In this document: positions 50,995 through 59,308 of the stretch, piece after piece
How positions within the stretch are numbered: the first letter of the stretch is position 1
Layout of the letters: each line of letters starts with the position of its first letter
Origin: Streptomyces sp. NBC_01260
GTDB lineage: Bacteria > Actinomycetota > Actinomycetes > Streptomycetales > Streptomycetaceae
DNA: 64,000 nt
Assembly: GCF_036226405.1 (NCBI RefSeq)
Contig: NZ_CP108464.1
Span: forward strand, 8,308,001 to 8,372,000
Reading direction: 5' to 3'
Notes under the pieces: generated by a model
What the model was told of the DNA's origin: nothing
The model's input: only the letters and a program-made list of their open reading frames with translations
Database searches by the model: none
Program-made: the position numbers and the translations under genes

Positions 50995-52691
50995 GGGCTT
51001 GCAGATCATTAACACGGTGTCTTGATCTTGATGCTGGTGTCGCCGGTCAGTGCGAGGACCCTGGCTTGGAGGACTGTGAGGGACGCGGGTGGGGTCTTCG
51101 CGGGCGGGATAGTGATGCCCTGGGCCTCGAGCAGTCTTCTGTTCTTGAGGAGAGTGCGGTGCATGGCCGTGCGGCTGCTGGCGAACAGTACGGCGAGTGG
51201 TTCCGCGGCCAGGGCGACCCGCAGGTGGAGCACGGTGGCCAGGACCTGTTCAGGGAAGGTAAGTCGGGGTGGGCGACCTCGCTGAGTATCCCCGTCGGGA
51301 GCCAACATTGTCGTGAGGTTGTCCAGTTGCTGGCGGGGCATCCCGGTCAGGGAAGGATCGGTCAGTAGGGCCTGGTCCCACTGTGTGTCAGCGGCCTGCG
51401 GGGCTCGTGCCGCCGGGATGGCAGGGCGTGTCTGGGGGTGCAGTGCATAGTTCCAGTCGGCGTGGAAGGCATGCCGGGTCAGCGGCAGGGCAGCCATCTC
51501 TGCGTCGCCGATCTTCACCCCGATGGGATAGCTGTTGGTGTCAAGCGCGGCTTTCACGCGCAGTCCGGTGCGGGTGGTGGTCGCTGCGATGCTGTTCACG
51601 ATGACTTCGTGGCTGGTCAGCGGGCGGCCGCGCCAGTTCATGGTGATGTGCGAGAAGAGCCGGTGCTCGATCTTGTTCCACTTTGACGTGCCCGGCGGTA
51701 GGTGGCACACGGTGATGGTCAGTCCCGTTTCGGCGGCGAGCCGTGCGAGTTCGAGTTTCCAGGCCCGGGTGCGGTAACCGTTCGAGCCGCCCGCGTCGGC
51801 GGTGACGAGCAGTCGCGTCGCTTGCGGGTAGGCGGCCCGACCCTGGCCGCACCACCAGCGGCGGATCGATTCCACTGCGAATGCGGCGGTGTCGTGATCG
51901 GTGCCCACGTTGACCCAGCCGGTGTTCGCCGCGAGGTCGTAGATCCCGTACGGGACGGCCTTGCCCAGCCGGGGGTCGGCGAAGTCATGGACGTTCACCG
52001 GCGCCGGATCAGCCGCAGGCCGCCACTGGAGACCGTTGTTCTTGAACTCGCCGACGAGTTCCTTCTTCTTGGTGTCCACGCTGATCACCGGCTGGCCAGC
52101 GTCCCGGTGATCACGGGCCTGCTCGTTGAGATAGCGGAACTGGGCATCTCGGTCGGGATGTTGGCTTCCCTCGATGGTCTTGGCGTTGGCCTGCAGACTG
52201 AAGCCTTCCTCTCGCAGCAGGTCCGCGACGGTGTCCGCACTGACTTTGTGTCCGGTTCGGGCGAGTTCCCGCGCCAGAGTGCGGGTCGACTTCACCGTCC
52301 ACCGCAGCGGCGACATCGGATCGCCTCGCTCGTCTGGCTCGACAAGCGTCAGGAGAGCCGGCCGCAGCCCCGGATCGAGATCTGCGACCCTCTTGCGGCC
52401 TCCGCCCGGCCGCCGCACTCTCCCCAGAGGCTCCTCGCCGGCCTCCAACTCGGACACGCCCTTGCGGACCGTGGTCTCACTCATCGAGGCCGCCCGCGCG
52501 ACGGCCCGAACGCCACCGTGTCCCAGAGCACGGGCCTCTGCGGCCATCAGCAGCCGTCGTTGCCGCTCATCCAGATGAGGGAACAACACCTCGAACTTCA
52601 TGGTGAGTTGGGCACAGGCCTCTTCCAGGATGCGCATACCACATCAACGAGCCAAGGGACGGGAAGCAACACCTTGATGATCTGCAAGCCC
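50995..52691 (-). mobile_element. ISAzo13-family element, copy D
   Basis: 1,697 bp with a TTA duplication (50992-50994; 52692-52694). It sits between the right end of the IS5-like element and the right IS701-like copy. Confidence 0.88.
51009..52637 (-). CDS. ISAzo13-family transposase (copy D)
   Basis: The fourth apparently identical 542-residue copy, inverted relative to B and C. B or C with D could invert the central segment that carries the VOC gene. Confidence 0.92.
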   Translation of the reverse strand: MRILEEACAQLTMKFEVLFPHLDERQRRLLMAAEARALGHGGVRAVARAASMSETTVRKGVSELEAGEEPLGRVRRPGGGRKRVADLDPGLRPALLTLVEPDERGDPMSPLRWTVKSTRTLARELARTGHKVSADTVADLLREEGFSLQANAKTIEGSQHPDRDAQFRYLNEQARDHRDAGQPVISVDTKKKELVGEFKNNGLQWRPAADPAPVNVHDFADPRLGKAVPYGIYDLAANTGWVNVGTDHDTAAFAVESIRRWWCGQGRAAYPQATRLLVTADAGGSNGYRTRAWKLELARLAAETGLTITVCHLPPGTSKWNKIEHRLFSHITMNWRGRPLTSHEVIVNSIAATTTRTGLRVKAALDTNSYPIGVKIGDAEMAALPLTRHAFHADWNYALHPQTRPAIPAARAPQAADTQWDQALLTDPSLTGMPRQQLDNLTTMLAPDGDTQRGRPPRLTFPEQVLATVLHLRVALAAEPLAVLFASSRTAMHRTLLKNRRLLEAQGITIPPAKTPPASLTVLQARVLALTGDTSIKIKTPC

Positions 52692-52695
52692 TTAG

Positions 52696-54301
52696 CTTGA
52701 TCTTTAACCTGTGCGGCGTGGACGTGGAGTCGTTGGCTTCTTCGTCCGTCGCTTTGTGGAGTCTGGTTTGCCGACTGTGTGCACGTCGTAGCGTGCGGTG
52801 GGTTGGTTGTTTCTGCGGCCGGGTGGCCGTCCTGGGCCGGGCTGAGAGGATTTCGGTGCTCCGGCTGGGCAGGCGGCCTTCGGCCGGAGGTGCCGAAAAT
52901 CGCGGCGGACTCGTGCAGGGGTAAGCCTGTCCGCGGGACTTGGCTTCTCCCAGGGTCGGCGCAGGTCCGCCGCCAGGGGGCGGGCGAGCCGGAGCTGGGT
53001 GAAGACCACGAGGATCAGCCAGGTCCAGCGGTCGGCGGCTTCGGGGCTGCGGATCTTCGGGCAGGTCCAGCCCAGGGTCTGTTTGAACAGCCGGAAGGTG
53101 TGCTCGATATCGAAGCGCCGCAGGAATGCCTGCCAGAGCAGATCGACTTCCGCCTCAGTGGCGTCGAGCCCTGACCACCACAGCCAGACCGGCTTCGGTG
53201 TTGCCCCGCTGGGCAGGTGCTCGACCTGCAAACGGATCACCGTGCCCTCGATAACCGGCAAAGCACCCAGCTGAGCGGTCCAGGCCGAGCGATGGGTCAG
53301 TCTCGGGTGGAGCCGGTCCCAGGCCCGGGCGACGGCGGTGCCATAGAGGCGGGTTGCGGTCACCGTCTGCGCGTCGGGAGTGTTCCAGGTGGACGGGTCA
53401 CCGAATACGAACTCGCCGCCATGGCGGGGCGGCCGACCCCGGACACCGGGTTCGCGGGGCGGGACCGACCGTCGCAGGACACGGTCCGAACGCATCCGGC
53501 CCAGCACCTGCACCGGTAGATCCTTGAGCAGGAAGGCCAGGCGGGGCACGTCGTAGCCGGCGTCCACGACGATCAGGATCTCCGGATCGCCGTCCTTCCA
53601 CTGCCCGGCATCGATCAGCCGCTCGACGAGATCGCGCATCTGCCCGGCAGTGACGGTGGCGGCGTCATCGCCCGGTGCCAGACGCAGTGCGTCCAGCGGT
53701 GCGGTCCAGGAACTGCGGCCTGTCTCCAGCGCGCAGATCACCGAGTAGGGCCAGCCGGGCACGGGAATGTGCTGGTCCCTGCCCCGCCCGTAGGTGTGGC
53801 ACAGGATCCGCTGCGGTGAGGTGTGGGCACTGGGCCGCAGCCAGCAGGTCAGGTCGGCGGCCAGGACCAGCCGGCCGTCCGCCGCCCGTGGCAGCGGCAC
53901 CGTGGCCAGGCCCCGTCGCAGCCGGGCGACGTCGACCCGGCCCGCGGACAGGGCGTCGTAGAGCCCGCCATGCCCGCGACGGTGTTCGCCCACCAGCGAC
54001 AGTTCCACCAGCGACCGGACCGGACCATCCGCGCACAACACCGCGTCCGCGAGTTCGAACAGCGCATCCGCACGCTTGGTCAGACAGGAGTAGAACTCAC
54101 CCCGGAAGCGTGACAGTTCCGCAAACGGATCCTGCCCGACAGCATGGTGCGACAGACTCATCCCCACGGCCTTCGTGCTGAGCGTTGTGTGTTCCTTGGT
54201 CGGATCACATGCTCAGCCGAAGGCCGCCCGTGTGTACGGCAGTTACCAATCCGAGTGATCAAGTACGACGAGCCGTTCGGACCCCGAGGTTAAAGATCAA
54301 G
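52696..54301 (-). mobile_element. IS701-like element, right copy
   Basis: Same ends as the left copy, with TTAG on each side (52692-52695; 54302-54305), again a YTAR sequence. The target TTAG is the left border of the 90-bp MITE that follows. Confidence 0.82.
52704..54167 (-). CDS. IS701-like transposase, right copy
   Basis: 487 residues starting MGMSLSHHAVGQDPFAEL, intact, with acids in LVLAADLTCWLR, ILIVVDAGYDVPRL and RRFDIEHTFRLFKQ. It shows scattered substitutions relative to the left copy (for example STWNTPDAQT against ATWGTPDAQT, DSTKRRTKKP against GPAKRRTKKS), so it is a sister copy rather than a recent duplicate. Confidence 0.87.
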   Translation of the reverse strand: MGMSLSHHAVGQDPFAELSRFRGEFYSCLTKRADALFELADAVLCADGPVRSLVELSLVGEHRRGHGGLYDALSAGRVDVARLRRGLATVPLPRAADGRLVLAADLTCWLRPSAHTSPQRILCHTYGRGRDQHIPVPGWPYSVICALETGRSSWTAPLDALRLAPGDDAATVTAGQMRDLVERLIDAGQWKDGDPEILIVVDAGYDVPRLAFLLKDLPVQVLGRMRSDRVLRRSVPPREPGVRGRPPRHGGEFVFGDPSTWNTPDAQTVTATRLYGTAVARAWDRLHPRLTHRSAWTAQLGALPVIEGTVIRLQVEHLPSGATPKPVWLWWSGLDATEAEVDLLWQAFLRRFDIEHTFRLFKQTLGWTCPKIRSPEAADRWTWLILVVFTQLRLARPLAADLRRPWEKPSPADRLTPARVRRDFRHLRPKAACPAGAPKSSQPGPGRPPGRRNNQPTARYDVHTVGKPDSTKRRTKKPTTPRPRRTG

Positions 54302-54304
54302 TTA

Positions 54305-54394
54305 GGGCGTGCCGGTAAACAACTTGCTGTCGAACACCCTGCTTGAGCAGCGGTGTCAAGGGCTACAACACGCAAGTTAATGCTCTGCACGCCC
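54305..54394. mobile_element. 90-bp MITE related to the ISAzo13-family ends
   Basis: Inverted ends GGGCGTGC...GCACGCCC are flanked by TTA on both sides (54302-54304; 54395-54397). Read inward from the right, the end GGGCGTGCAGAGCATTAAC differs from the ISAzo13 copy end GGGCTTGCAGATCATTAAC at only two bases, and the 3-bp TTA duplication is the same. It is therefore probably a non-autonomous derivative of an ISAzo13-family relative. Confidence 0.65.
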
Positions 54395-54549
54395 TTAACC
54401 TCGCGCTTTCATGAAGCGGGCTGTCCGACGGGTGGCGGCCGAGTTACCACTCGGTCGTGACTTTGCCCCCCGCCGGCAGCGGGTCCTCCCTCGGACCGTG
54501 CCCTATGCGGTGACGCGGCATCCGGCCACGGAGCCTCCGCGAAAACCCG

Positions 54550-54579
54550 TTGGCGAACCACGATGGCCACTGCTAACCT
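54550..54579 (+). promoter_or_regulatory. Probable housekeeping-type promoter of the hydrolase gene
   Basis: TTGGCG (54550-54555) and TAACCT (54574-54579) are separated by 18 bases, a good match to HrdB-type promoters. Transcription would start near 54586, about 30 bases before a short leader ORF. Confidence 0.6.
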
Positions 54580-54616
54580 CTCGGAGGCCGTGCGAGAGAA
54601 CGAGGAGGTGGTACCC

Positions 54617-54670
54617 GTGAACGCAGTATCGACATGGGTGCTCCCCTCCGGGGTCACGGTCGGACGATAG
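54617..54670 (+). CDS. 17-aa leader ORF
   Basis: GTG 54617, behind a strong GAGGAGG site, encodes VNAVSTWVLPSGVTVGR and stops at TAG, 45 bases before the hydrolase start. The strong ribosome-binding site and the place between promoter and gene suggest a translated leader that may control the hydrolase. No attenuator hairpin was firmly identified. Confidence 0.5.
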   Translation: MNAVSTWVLPSGVTVGR

Positions 54671-54715
54671 GTCGTCCGGGAGCGCCGTTCAAGAGCACTC
54701 CCGAAAGGCACGACC

Positions 54716-55438
54716 ATGCAATTCACTTCCGAACAGCGCCTCGACGACGGCGTCCTCGAACGCGAATTCACCCTCAGCGAGATCCCTGGTGTCCTGTGGA
54801 TGCCTGACTCCGCACCGGCCCCGCTGATCCTGATCGGCCACAACGGTGGCTTGCACATGCGGGAACCGCGGCTGGTGGCCCGGGCCCGGCACTACGCGGC
54901 GAAGTACGGCTTCGCGGCGGCTGCCGTCGACGCCCCCGGACACGGTGACCGGCCCCGTTCCGCCGCCGATGAGCAGTCCCGTGCTGACCTCCGCCGGGCA
55001 GCGCAGGCCGGTGAGCCTGTCGACGAGATCCTCGACGCCTTCATCCTCCCGCTGGTCGAAAAGGCGGTCCCGGAATGGCGGACCACCCTGGACGCCCTCC
55101 TTTCGCTGCCCGAGATCGACGGCCCGGTCGGGTACAACGGGATGACCGCCACCGGCATTCGGCTGGCGGTGGTCGAACCGCGCATCTCGGCCGCCGTCTT
55201 TTTCGGCCAGGGTTTCGTGCCCGGCACCCTGCGCGAGGAGGCCCGGCAGGTCGCCATTCCGCTGCAGTTCCTGATGCAGTGGGACGACGAAGGAATGGAA
55301 CGGCAGCCGACCCTGGACCTGTTCGACACCTTCGGCGCCAAGGAGAAGACGCTGCACGCCAATCTTGGCGGACACGCCGGCACTCCGTGGTTCGAGGTGG
55401 ACGACGCGGCCCGATTCTTCACCCGGCACCTGAGGTGA
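54716..55438 (+). CDS. Alpha/beta hydrolase (dienelactone-hydrolase-like)
   Basis: A 240-residue single-domain hydrolase: strand and oxyanion region APLILIGHNGG, AAAAVDAPGHGDRP, the nucleophile-elbow region PVGYNGMTATGIRLAVVEPR, FLMQWDDEGMERQ with the likely acid, and LHANLGGHAGTPW with the histidine. At the elbow the expected G-x-S-x-G is replaced by a GMTATG sequence, so threonine may take the place of serine, or the enzyme may be altered in activity. Start ATG 54716 has GAAAGG upstream. It has its own promoter and leader ORF and no coupled neighbour. Substrate unknown. Confidence 0.8.
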   Translation: MQFTSEQRLDDGVLEREFTLSEIPGVLWMPDSAPAPLILIGHNGGLHMREPRLVARARHYAAKYGFAAAAVDAPGHGDRPRSAADEQSRADLRRAAQAGEPVDEILDAFILPLVEKAVPEWRTTLDALLSLPEIDGPVGYNGMTATGIRLAVVEPRISAAVFFGQGFVPGTLREEARQVAIPLQFLMQWDDEGMERQPTLDLFDTFGAKEKTLHANLGGHAGTPWFEVDDAARFFTRHLR

Positions 55439-55899
55439 GGCCGGGCCGTCAAGCCGGCAGCAGACGCTAGGCCATGTCGGCCAGTATGCCGGTCATCGAG
55501 GACGGGTCCCGGCCCTCATCGAAGCGGTGGCCAGCAGATGCATAGCCGCCCCGATCGCGGCGATACCGGTCATCTGCGGTACCGGCCGGTCGGGGCGGTG
55601 CCGGCCGCCAGCGCGCGGCCTCGGTGGTTCGGCTGACCTTGGAGAACAGGGGCTCGGTGGCGGCTCGGTACGCGGTGACGAAGAAGCCGTTCTTGGTCTT
55701 TGGTCCGTGCCCTGTGTGGTGGGGCGGAGAAGCCGGTTGTAGCAGCAGCGGTGGTGGCGATGATGGCCCTGTGACTTGCTCCGTACTTCGCGGGTGGCTG
55801 GGTCGGGTGGAGTTGCTGCCTGGCCGTGTCCGGTCCGGGGCGGTCGTGTTGACCGGGTGTGACGAAGTCTTCCCGGTCCCCGCGGCTGCGGACGGTGCG
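55439..55899. other. Decayed intergenic region
   Basis: No complete gene. The minus strand between about 55570 and 55700 reads FFVTAYRAATEPLFSKVSRT followed by TEARALAAGTAP, which resembles the end of some protein, but I cannot name it. The rest gives no protein-like frame. Confidence 0.35.
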
Positions 55900-56150
55900 T
55901 CCGCGCGTGGAATGCGTGGTCACCTCCGTGGTGGAGAAGCGTCTGGGCGCTCTGCCTGTCGCTGCCGGGTTGCTGCGCCGGCTTGATGTGGCCGGGACCG
56001 TCGATCGGCTGCGCCGGGCCGCGACATCGCCCACCTCACGCATGGTCAGGTCATCGAGGCGCTGGTGGCCGACAGGGCTGACCGCGCCGTCGCCGTTGTG
56101 GCGGGTGGTTCGCTGGGCCCGTGGCTTTGTCCATGAGAACGGGTTCTGGC
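55900..56150 (+). pseudogene. IS1634-family transposase, N-terminal remnant
   Basis: In shifting frames the plus strand gives VVEKRLGALPVAAGLLRRLD, VAGTVDRL, DIAHLTHGQVIEALVADR, LTAPSPLWRVVRWARGFV. These are the N-terminal (DUF4277-type) residues of IS1634/IS4-group transposases (GQVIEALVANR...VRVxDWA). At least two frameshifts and loss of the catalytic part make it dead. Confidence 0.6.
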
Positions 56151-56189
56151 TCAGTTTCGTGGTCGACCACACTGCGCATCGCCCGCGTC

Positions 56190-56726
56190 TCATGCGATCC
56201 GAGGATGCTGCACGAGATCGCGCGCCATACGCACGTTGGGCAACCTGTCTCGCCACAGCTCACGCTCACCCGTGAGCTGGAACCCGTGGCGCTCGTAGAA
56301 CCGGATCGCTCTCCCGTTGTACTCAGTCACCCACAGGTGCATGGGAGTACCGTCCGCCCATAGGAAGAACTCACCCATCAGCTGACCGCCGATGCCCTGG
56401 CCTTGGGCTTCGTTCAGCAGATACATCGGTCCGAGGGTCACTAATTCGTCCCGGCGACCACAGAGGACACCAGTGATCTCAGCCCCGGATCGGACGACAC
56501 GGCAGAAAAGCCGTTCAGGGTGGCGTGCGACCTCGTCAATGAACTCTCGCCACTGCGCAATGCCCTCGGCGGTGACAGCGGACGCTCGCTGCTCGCGGAT
56601 CCACGTCTCATCAATGCCGGCGTCCTCGTTGGGGTAGGTCTGGAGCCAGGCCGTGAGCTGCATGCGGCCCACGGGTGCAGCATCGTCGGGACTGGGCGCT
56701 TCGATTCGGTGGACCATGGGCACCAT
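56190..56726 (-). CDS. GNAT-family N-acetyltransferase
   Basis: About 178 residues with the GNAT fold: IEAPSPDDAAPVGRMQLTAW at the start, GAEITGVLCGRRDELVTLGP for strands 3-4, LGPMYLLNEAQGQGIGGQLM with the acetyl-CoA P-loop (Q-G-x-G-I-G), and HLWVTEYNGRAIRFYERHGF, the usual end motif (N-x-x-A-x-x-F-Y-x-x-x-G-F). ATG 56726 is preferred; a second in-frame ATG is at 56717. The upstream sequence in frame is the tail of an ISL3 transposase relic and not part of the gene. Substrate unknown. Confidence 0.88.
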   Translation of the reverse strand: MVPMVHRIEAPSPDDAAPVGRMQLTAWLQTYPNEDAGIDETWIREQRASAVTAEGIAQWREFIDEVARHPERLFCRVVRSGAEITGVLCGRRDELVTLGPMYLLNEAQGQGIGGQLMGEFFLWADGTPMHLWVTEYNGRAIRFYERHGFQLTGERELWRDRLPNVRMARDLVQHPRIA

Positions 56727-56821
56727 TCTCAGAGATGTAACTGACCTGCCGCATGCGGTTATGCCACTGCTGGCCTGTCGATACCCAGAGGCGGCCAACG
56801 GGTGTCGGCGATCACAGAGCG

Positions 56822-57143
56822 TCAGGACAGAAGGACGCGCTTGCGGAGTTCGAAGCCGGCGCGGCCGAACATCTGGCGCTTGAGCATCTTGATCCTTGAC
56901 ATGTCCTTCGACGACGCCCGAGTTCCAGGGCAGGGTCAGGCCGGCGATCACAGCATCCCGGTCGCGTTCCAACCCTGTGGCGAGGGCGTGGAGACTGGGA
57001 AGGTCGTCCTGTCGGATGGCGTCGAGCCAATCCGGTAGACGCTCGCCCTGACGCTCGGTCAGCATGGTCGCGAAGGACCGGACGTGGCGGGTGAGGGCGG
57101 CGATCTCCGGGCAGTTGGTCGAGACGGCCTTGAGCTGGAGCTG
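56822..57143 (-). pseudogene. ISL3-family transposase, C-terminal remnant
   Basis: Reads QLQLKAVSTNCPEIAALTRH, VRSFATMLTERQGERLPDWL, then DRDAVIAGLTLPWNSGVVEG with the catalytic glutamate (E-G-H-V-N), and after a small deletion MLKRQMFGRAGFELRKRVLL to a TGA. It is the direct continuation of the remnant at 58259-58445; an IS5 element separates them. Confidence 0.72.
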
Positions 57144-57146
57144 TTA

Positions 57147-58255
57147 GAGGACGTTTCGGTTGAAAACCGGATAGTTCATGGGTTGTGCCAGGTTATGGGC
57201 GTTTCGCCGGTTACTCGCTTCGCAAGGTTCGAGATCATCGCGATGCGGATCATGCTTTCGGAGTGTGCTGGTTTGGTCTCGTAGTCGCGGGCGAGGCGGC
57301 GGTGCATCATGATCCACCCGAAACTTCGCTCGACAACCCAGCGCCTCGGTACCACGGAGAAGCCTTTGACCTGCTCGTTTCGTGGGACCACGTCGACGTC
57401 GATGCCGAGGGCGGCACCATGCTCGATGGCCTTGGTCTTGTAGCCGGTGTCGACCCACGCCTTGGTGATCGTGGGGTAGTCCGCGGCGAGCTGGGTGAGG
57501 AGCTGTTTGCCGGCCTCGTTGTCCGAGACGCTGGCGGCGGTCACGATGACCAGCAGTAACAGGCCGAGAGTGTCGACAACGATGCTGCGTTTGCGGCCCA
57601 CGATCTTCTTGCCGGCATCGGTTCCCTGGGTGCCGATAGGGACGCTGGAGGCGGTCTTGACGCTCTGGGCGTCGATCAAGCAGGCGGTGGGTTCGGCGGT
57701 GCGTCCTGCCTGTTCACGGACCATCCTGTGCAGGTGGACGCCGAGATTCTCGATGGTGCCGTCGGCACTCCAGGCGCTGAAGTAGCCGAACACGGTGGTG
57801 TGAGGCGGGAAGTCGTGCGGAAGGTAGCGCCACGGGACGCCGGTCCGATTGAGGAAGAGGATCGCGTTCATGACTTCCCGCAGGTCAGTGACCTTGCCGC
57901 CGAGGTTGAGCGAGGTCTTCTGGCGCTCGGCCCGCCAGGCTGTCAAGGTCGGTTCCATCAACGCCCAGCGGGCATCGGAGAGGTCACTCAGGTACGGCAG
58001 GCGCGGCTGCGAAGAAGTCATGGGGATACTCATGCACAAGGTCTCTACCTGGGCATATCGCTCGATCGAGCGAGGCAAAAGCCGCTCTCAGTGGGTTCTT
58101 CGAACCGGACAGGAGCTACTGGCTGGAACCGGGGCGAAACGTAAGGTCATGCCTGCCGAAGCTGCTGCCGCAAATCGCCTGTTCTGCCAGTATGCGGCTA
58201 ATCCTGGCGCGACAGAACCGGCGCAAACCGTCACATAAATGACACGAACGTCCTC
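57147..58255 (-). mobile_element. IS5-family element inserted in the ISL3 relic
   Basis: Ends GAGGACGTT and AACGTCCTC with a TTA duplication (57144-57146; 58256-58258). It splits an ISL3 transposase reading frame. Confidence 0.82.
57176..58033 (-). CDS. IS5-family transposase (IS112-like)
   Basis: About 285 residues in a single intact frame: LPYLSDLSDARWALMEPTLT, then LREVMNAILFLNRTGVPWRY, the first aspartate in ACLIDAQSVKTASSV, KRSIVVDTLGLLLLVIVTAA, the second aspartate in ITKAWVDTGYKTKAIEHGAA, and RRWVVERSFGWIMMHRRLAR with the glutamate, then DYETKPAHSES. All DDE residues are present and the element is probably functional. ATG 58033 is the likely start; 58078 is possible. Confidence 0.9.
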   Translation of the reverse strand: MSIPMTSSQPRLPYLSDLSDARWALMEPTLTAWRAERQKTSLNLGGKVTDLREVMNAILFLNRTGVPWRYLPHDFPPHTTVFGYFSAWSADGTIENLGVHLHRMVREQAGRTAEPTACLIDAQSVKTASSVPIGTQGTDAGKKIVGRKRSIVVDTLGLLLLVIVTAASVSDNEAGKQLLTQLAADYPTITKAWVDTGYKTKAIEHGAALGIDVDVVPRNEQVKGFSVVPRRWVVERSFGWIMMHRRLARDYETKPAHSESMIRIAMISNLAKRVTGETPITWHNP

Positions 58256-58258
58256 TTA

Positions 58259-58445
58259 GGACTCGCTGAGAGTCTCGGGGCGGCGGAGGATCCATCCGGC
58301 GACCGCGCGGGGCGACGGCGGTCGGGTCGCAGCCGGCCGTGGCGATGTCCGTTTGAGACGCAGGTAGGCGCGGACGCGCGCGTAGCTCCCCTGGTAGCCG
58401 AGGGGAACGATCTCCTCCCACAGCTTCCAGGCATTGGTGCAGCCT
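58259..58445 (-). pseudogene. ISL3-family transposase, middle remnant
   Basis: Minus-strand frame CTNAWKLWEEIVPLGYQGSY, ARVRAYLRLKRTSPRPAATR, AVAGWILRRPETLSES, then TAA at the IS5 insertion point. It joins the C-terminal remnant at 57143. The region upstream of it (above 58445) has been replaced by an IS3 scrap. Confidence 0.68.
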
Positions 58446-58484
58446 GAGCTGCCCTGGGTTTCGTAGCGGCCGGTTTCTATGGTT

Positions 58485-58580
58485 TCAGGCAGTGTTCGTG
58501 GTCGCCTGGGATCGGTGGTGGCGGGCCTCGAATTCTTCGGGTGGGCGGTAGTCGAGGGCGGAGTGCAGGCGTTCGGTCAG
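58485..58580 (-). pseudogene. IS3-family transposase C-terminal scrap
   Basis: Reads ERLHSALDYRPPEEFEARHH and RSQATTNTA to a TGA, matching the R-x-H-S-x-L-x-Y-x-x-P-x-E-F end of IS3 OrfB proteins. The join with the alkylsulfatase remnant at about 58580 marks the breakpoint that removed that gene's 5' part. Confidence 0.55.
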
Positions 58581-59069
58581 GCCGACGCGCTGGAACAGCT
58601 CGGATGCGGCAGTGAGAACGGGACCTGGCGCAACTTCTACCTCATGGGCGCGCTGGAGCTGCGTCACGGCTCGGTCGGCACCCCCACCTTCATGGTGGCG
58701 CCCGATCTTCTCGCGGTACTGCCCCTGGATCAGCTGTGCGACGCCCTCGCCATCAGGGTGGACGGGCCGCGCAGCTGGGACGCGGACATCACCGTGCGCT
58801 GGAAGCTGTCCGACGGTGAGCCCCTCACGCTGCGGCTGCGCAGCGGTGTCCTCAGCCACGCCATGGGCACCGGGCGGGCCGCGGGCGCCCCGGACGTCGA
58901 GATCTGTCTGACGGTGGCCGAGGTGCGGGCCGTACTGCTCGGTGTCGTGGCCCCGGCCGACCTCGCGGCCCGCCCCGGAGTCGAGAGCACCTGGGACGTC
59001 GGCAAGCTGACCGAGCTGCTCGGCCACCTCAGCGATCCGGACCCGCACTTCGCCATCGTCACCCCCTGA
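58580..59069 (+). pseudogene. Alkylsulfatase, C-terminal remnant
   Basis: The frame from about 58583 reads ADALEQLGCGSENGTWRNFY, LMGALELRHGSVG, then VAPDLLAVLPLDQLCDALAI, ADITVRWKLSDGEPLTLRLR and SGVLSHAMGTG. This is the dimerisation end plus the SCP2-like C-terminal domain of MBL-fold alkylsulfatases (BDS1/SdsA type). The metal-binding lactamase domain of about 450 residues is absent. Enzymes of this family remove sulfate from alkyl sulfates such as SDS. The surviving part is intact and ends before a strong hairpin. Confidence 0.7.
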
Positions 59070-59104
59070 CCTGGTCGGCCCCGCAGCAGCGGGCGAGCGC
59101 GCGA

Positions 59105-59139
59105 CCGTACCCGGCCCGAGCCACGGGGGCCGGGTACGG
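59105..59139 (+). terminator. Strong hairpin terminator
   Basis: CCGTACCCGGCCC and GGGCCGGGTACGG form a perfect 13-bp stem with a 9-base loop, 36 bases after the alkylsulfatase stop. No U-tract, as is common in actinomycetes. Confidence 0.75.
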
Positions 59140-59143
59140 CTGC

Positions 59144-59178
59144 GTCACCCGTCACCCGTCACCCGTCACCCGTCACCC
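59144..59178. repeat. (GTCACCC)5 tandem repeat
   Basis: Five exact heptamer units follow directly after the terminator and about 130 bases before the TetR gene. Copy number may vary between strains. Confidence 0.85.
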
Positions 59179-59308
59179 GCCGCCGGAGCGGCTGGGCATC
59201 AGGCGCTCCGTCGTCGTACGTCCCGTCCGGTTGGTGCGTAGTACGGGGGACGGAGCGAGAGCGGCAGGGGGCCTGGCGGGAAACTCTGAATGATGGTTCA
59301 CTTTTTAT

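Noticed and set aside
44323-54301. A single 10-kb composite transposon or one large inverted duplication
   Set aside because: The IS701-like ends have different target duplications (CTAA and TTAG) and the two transposases are diverged, so they inserted independently.
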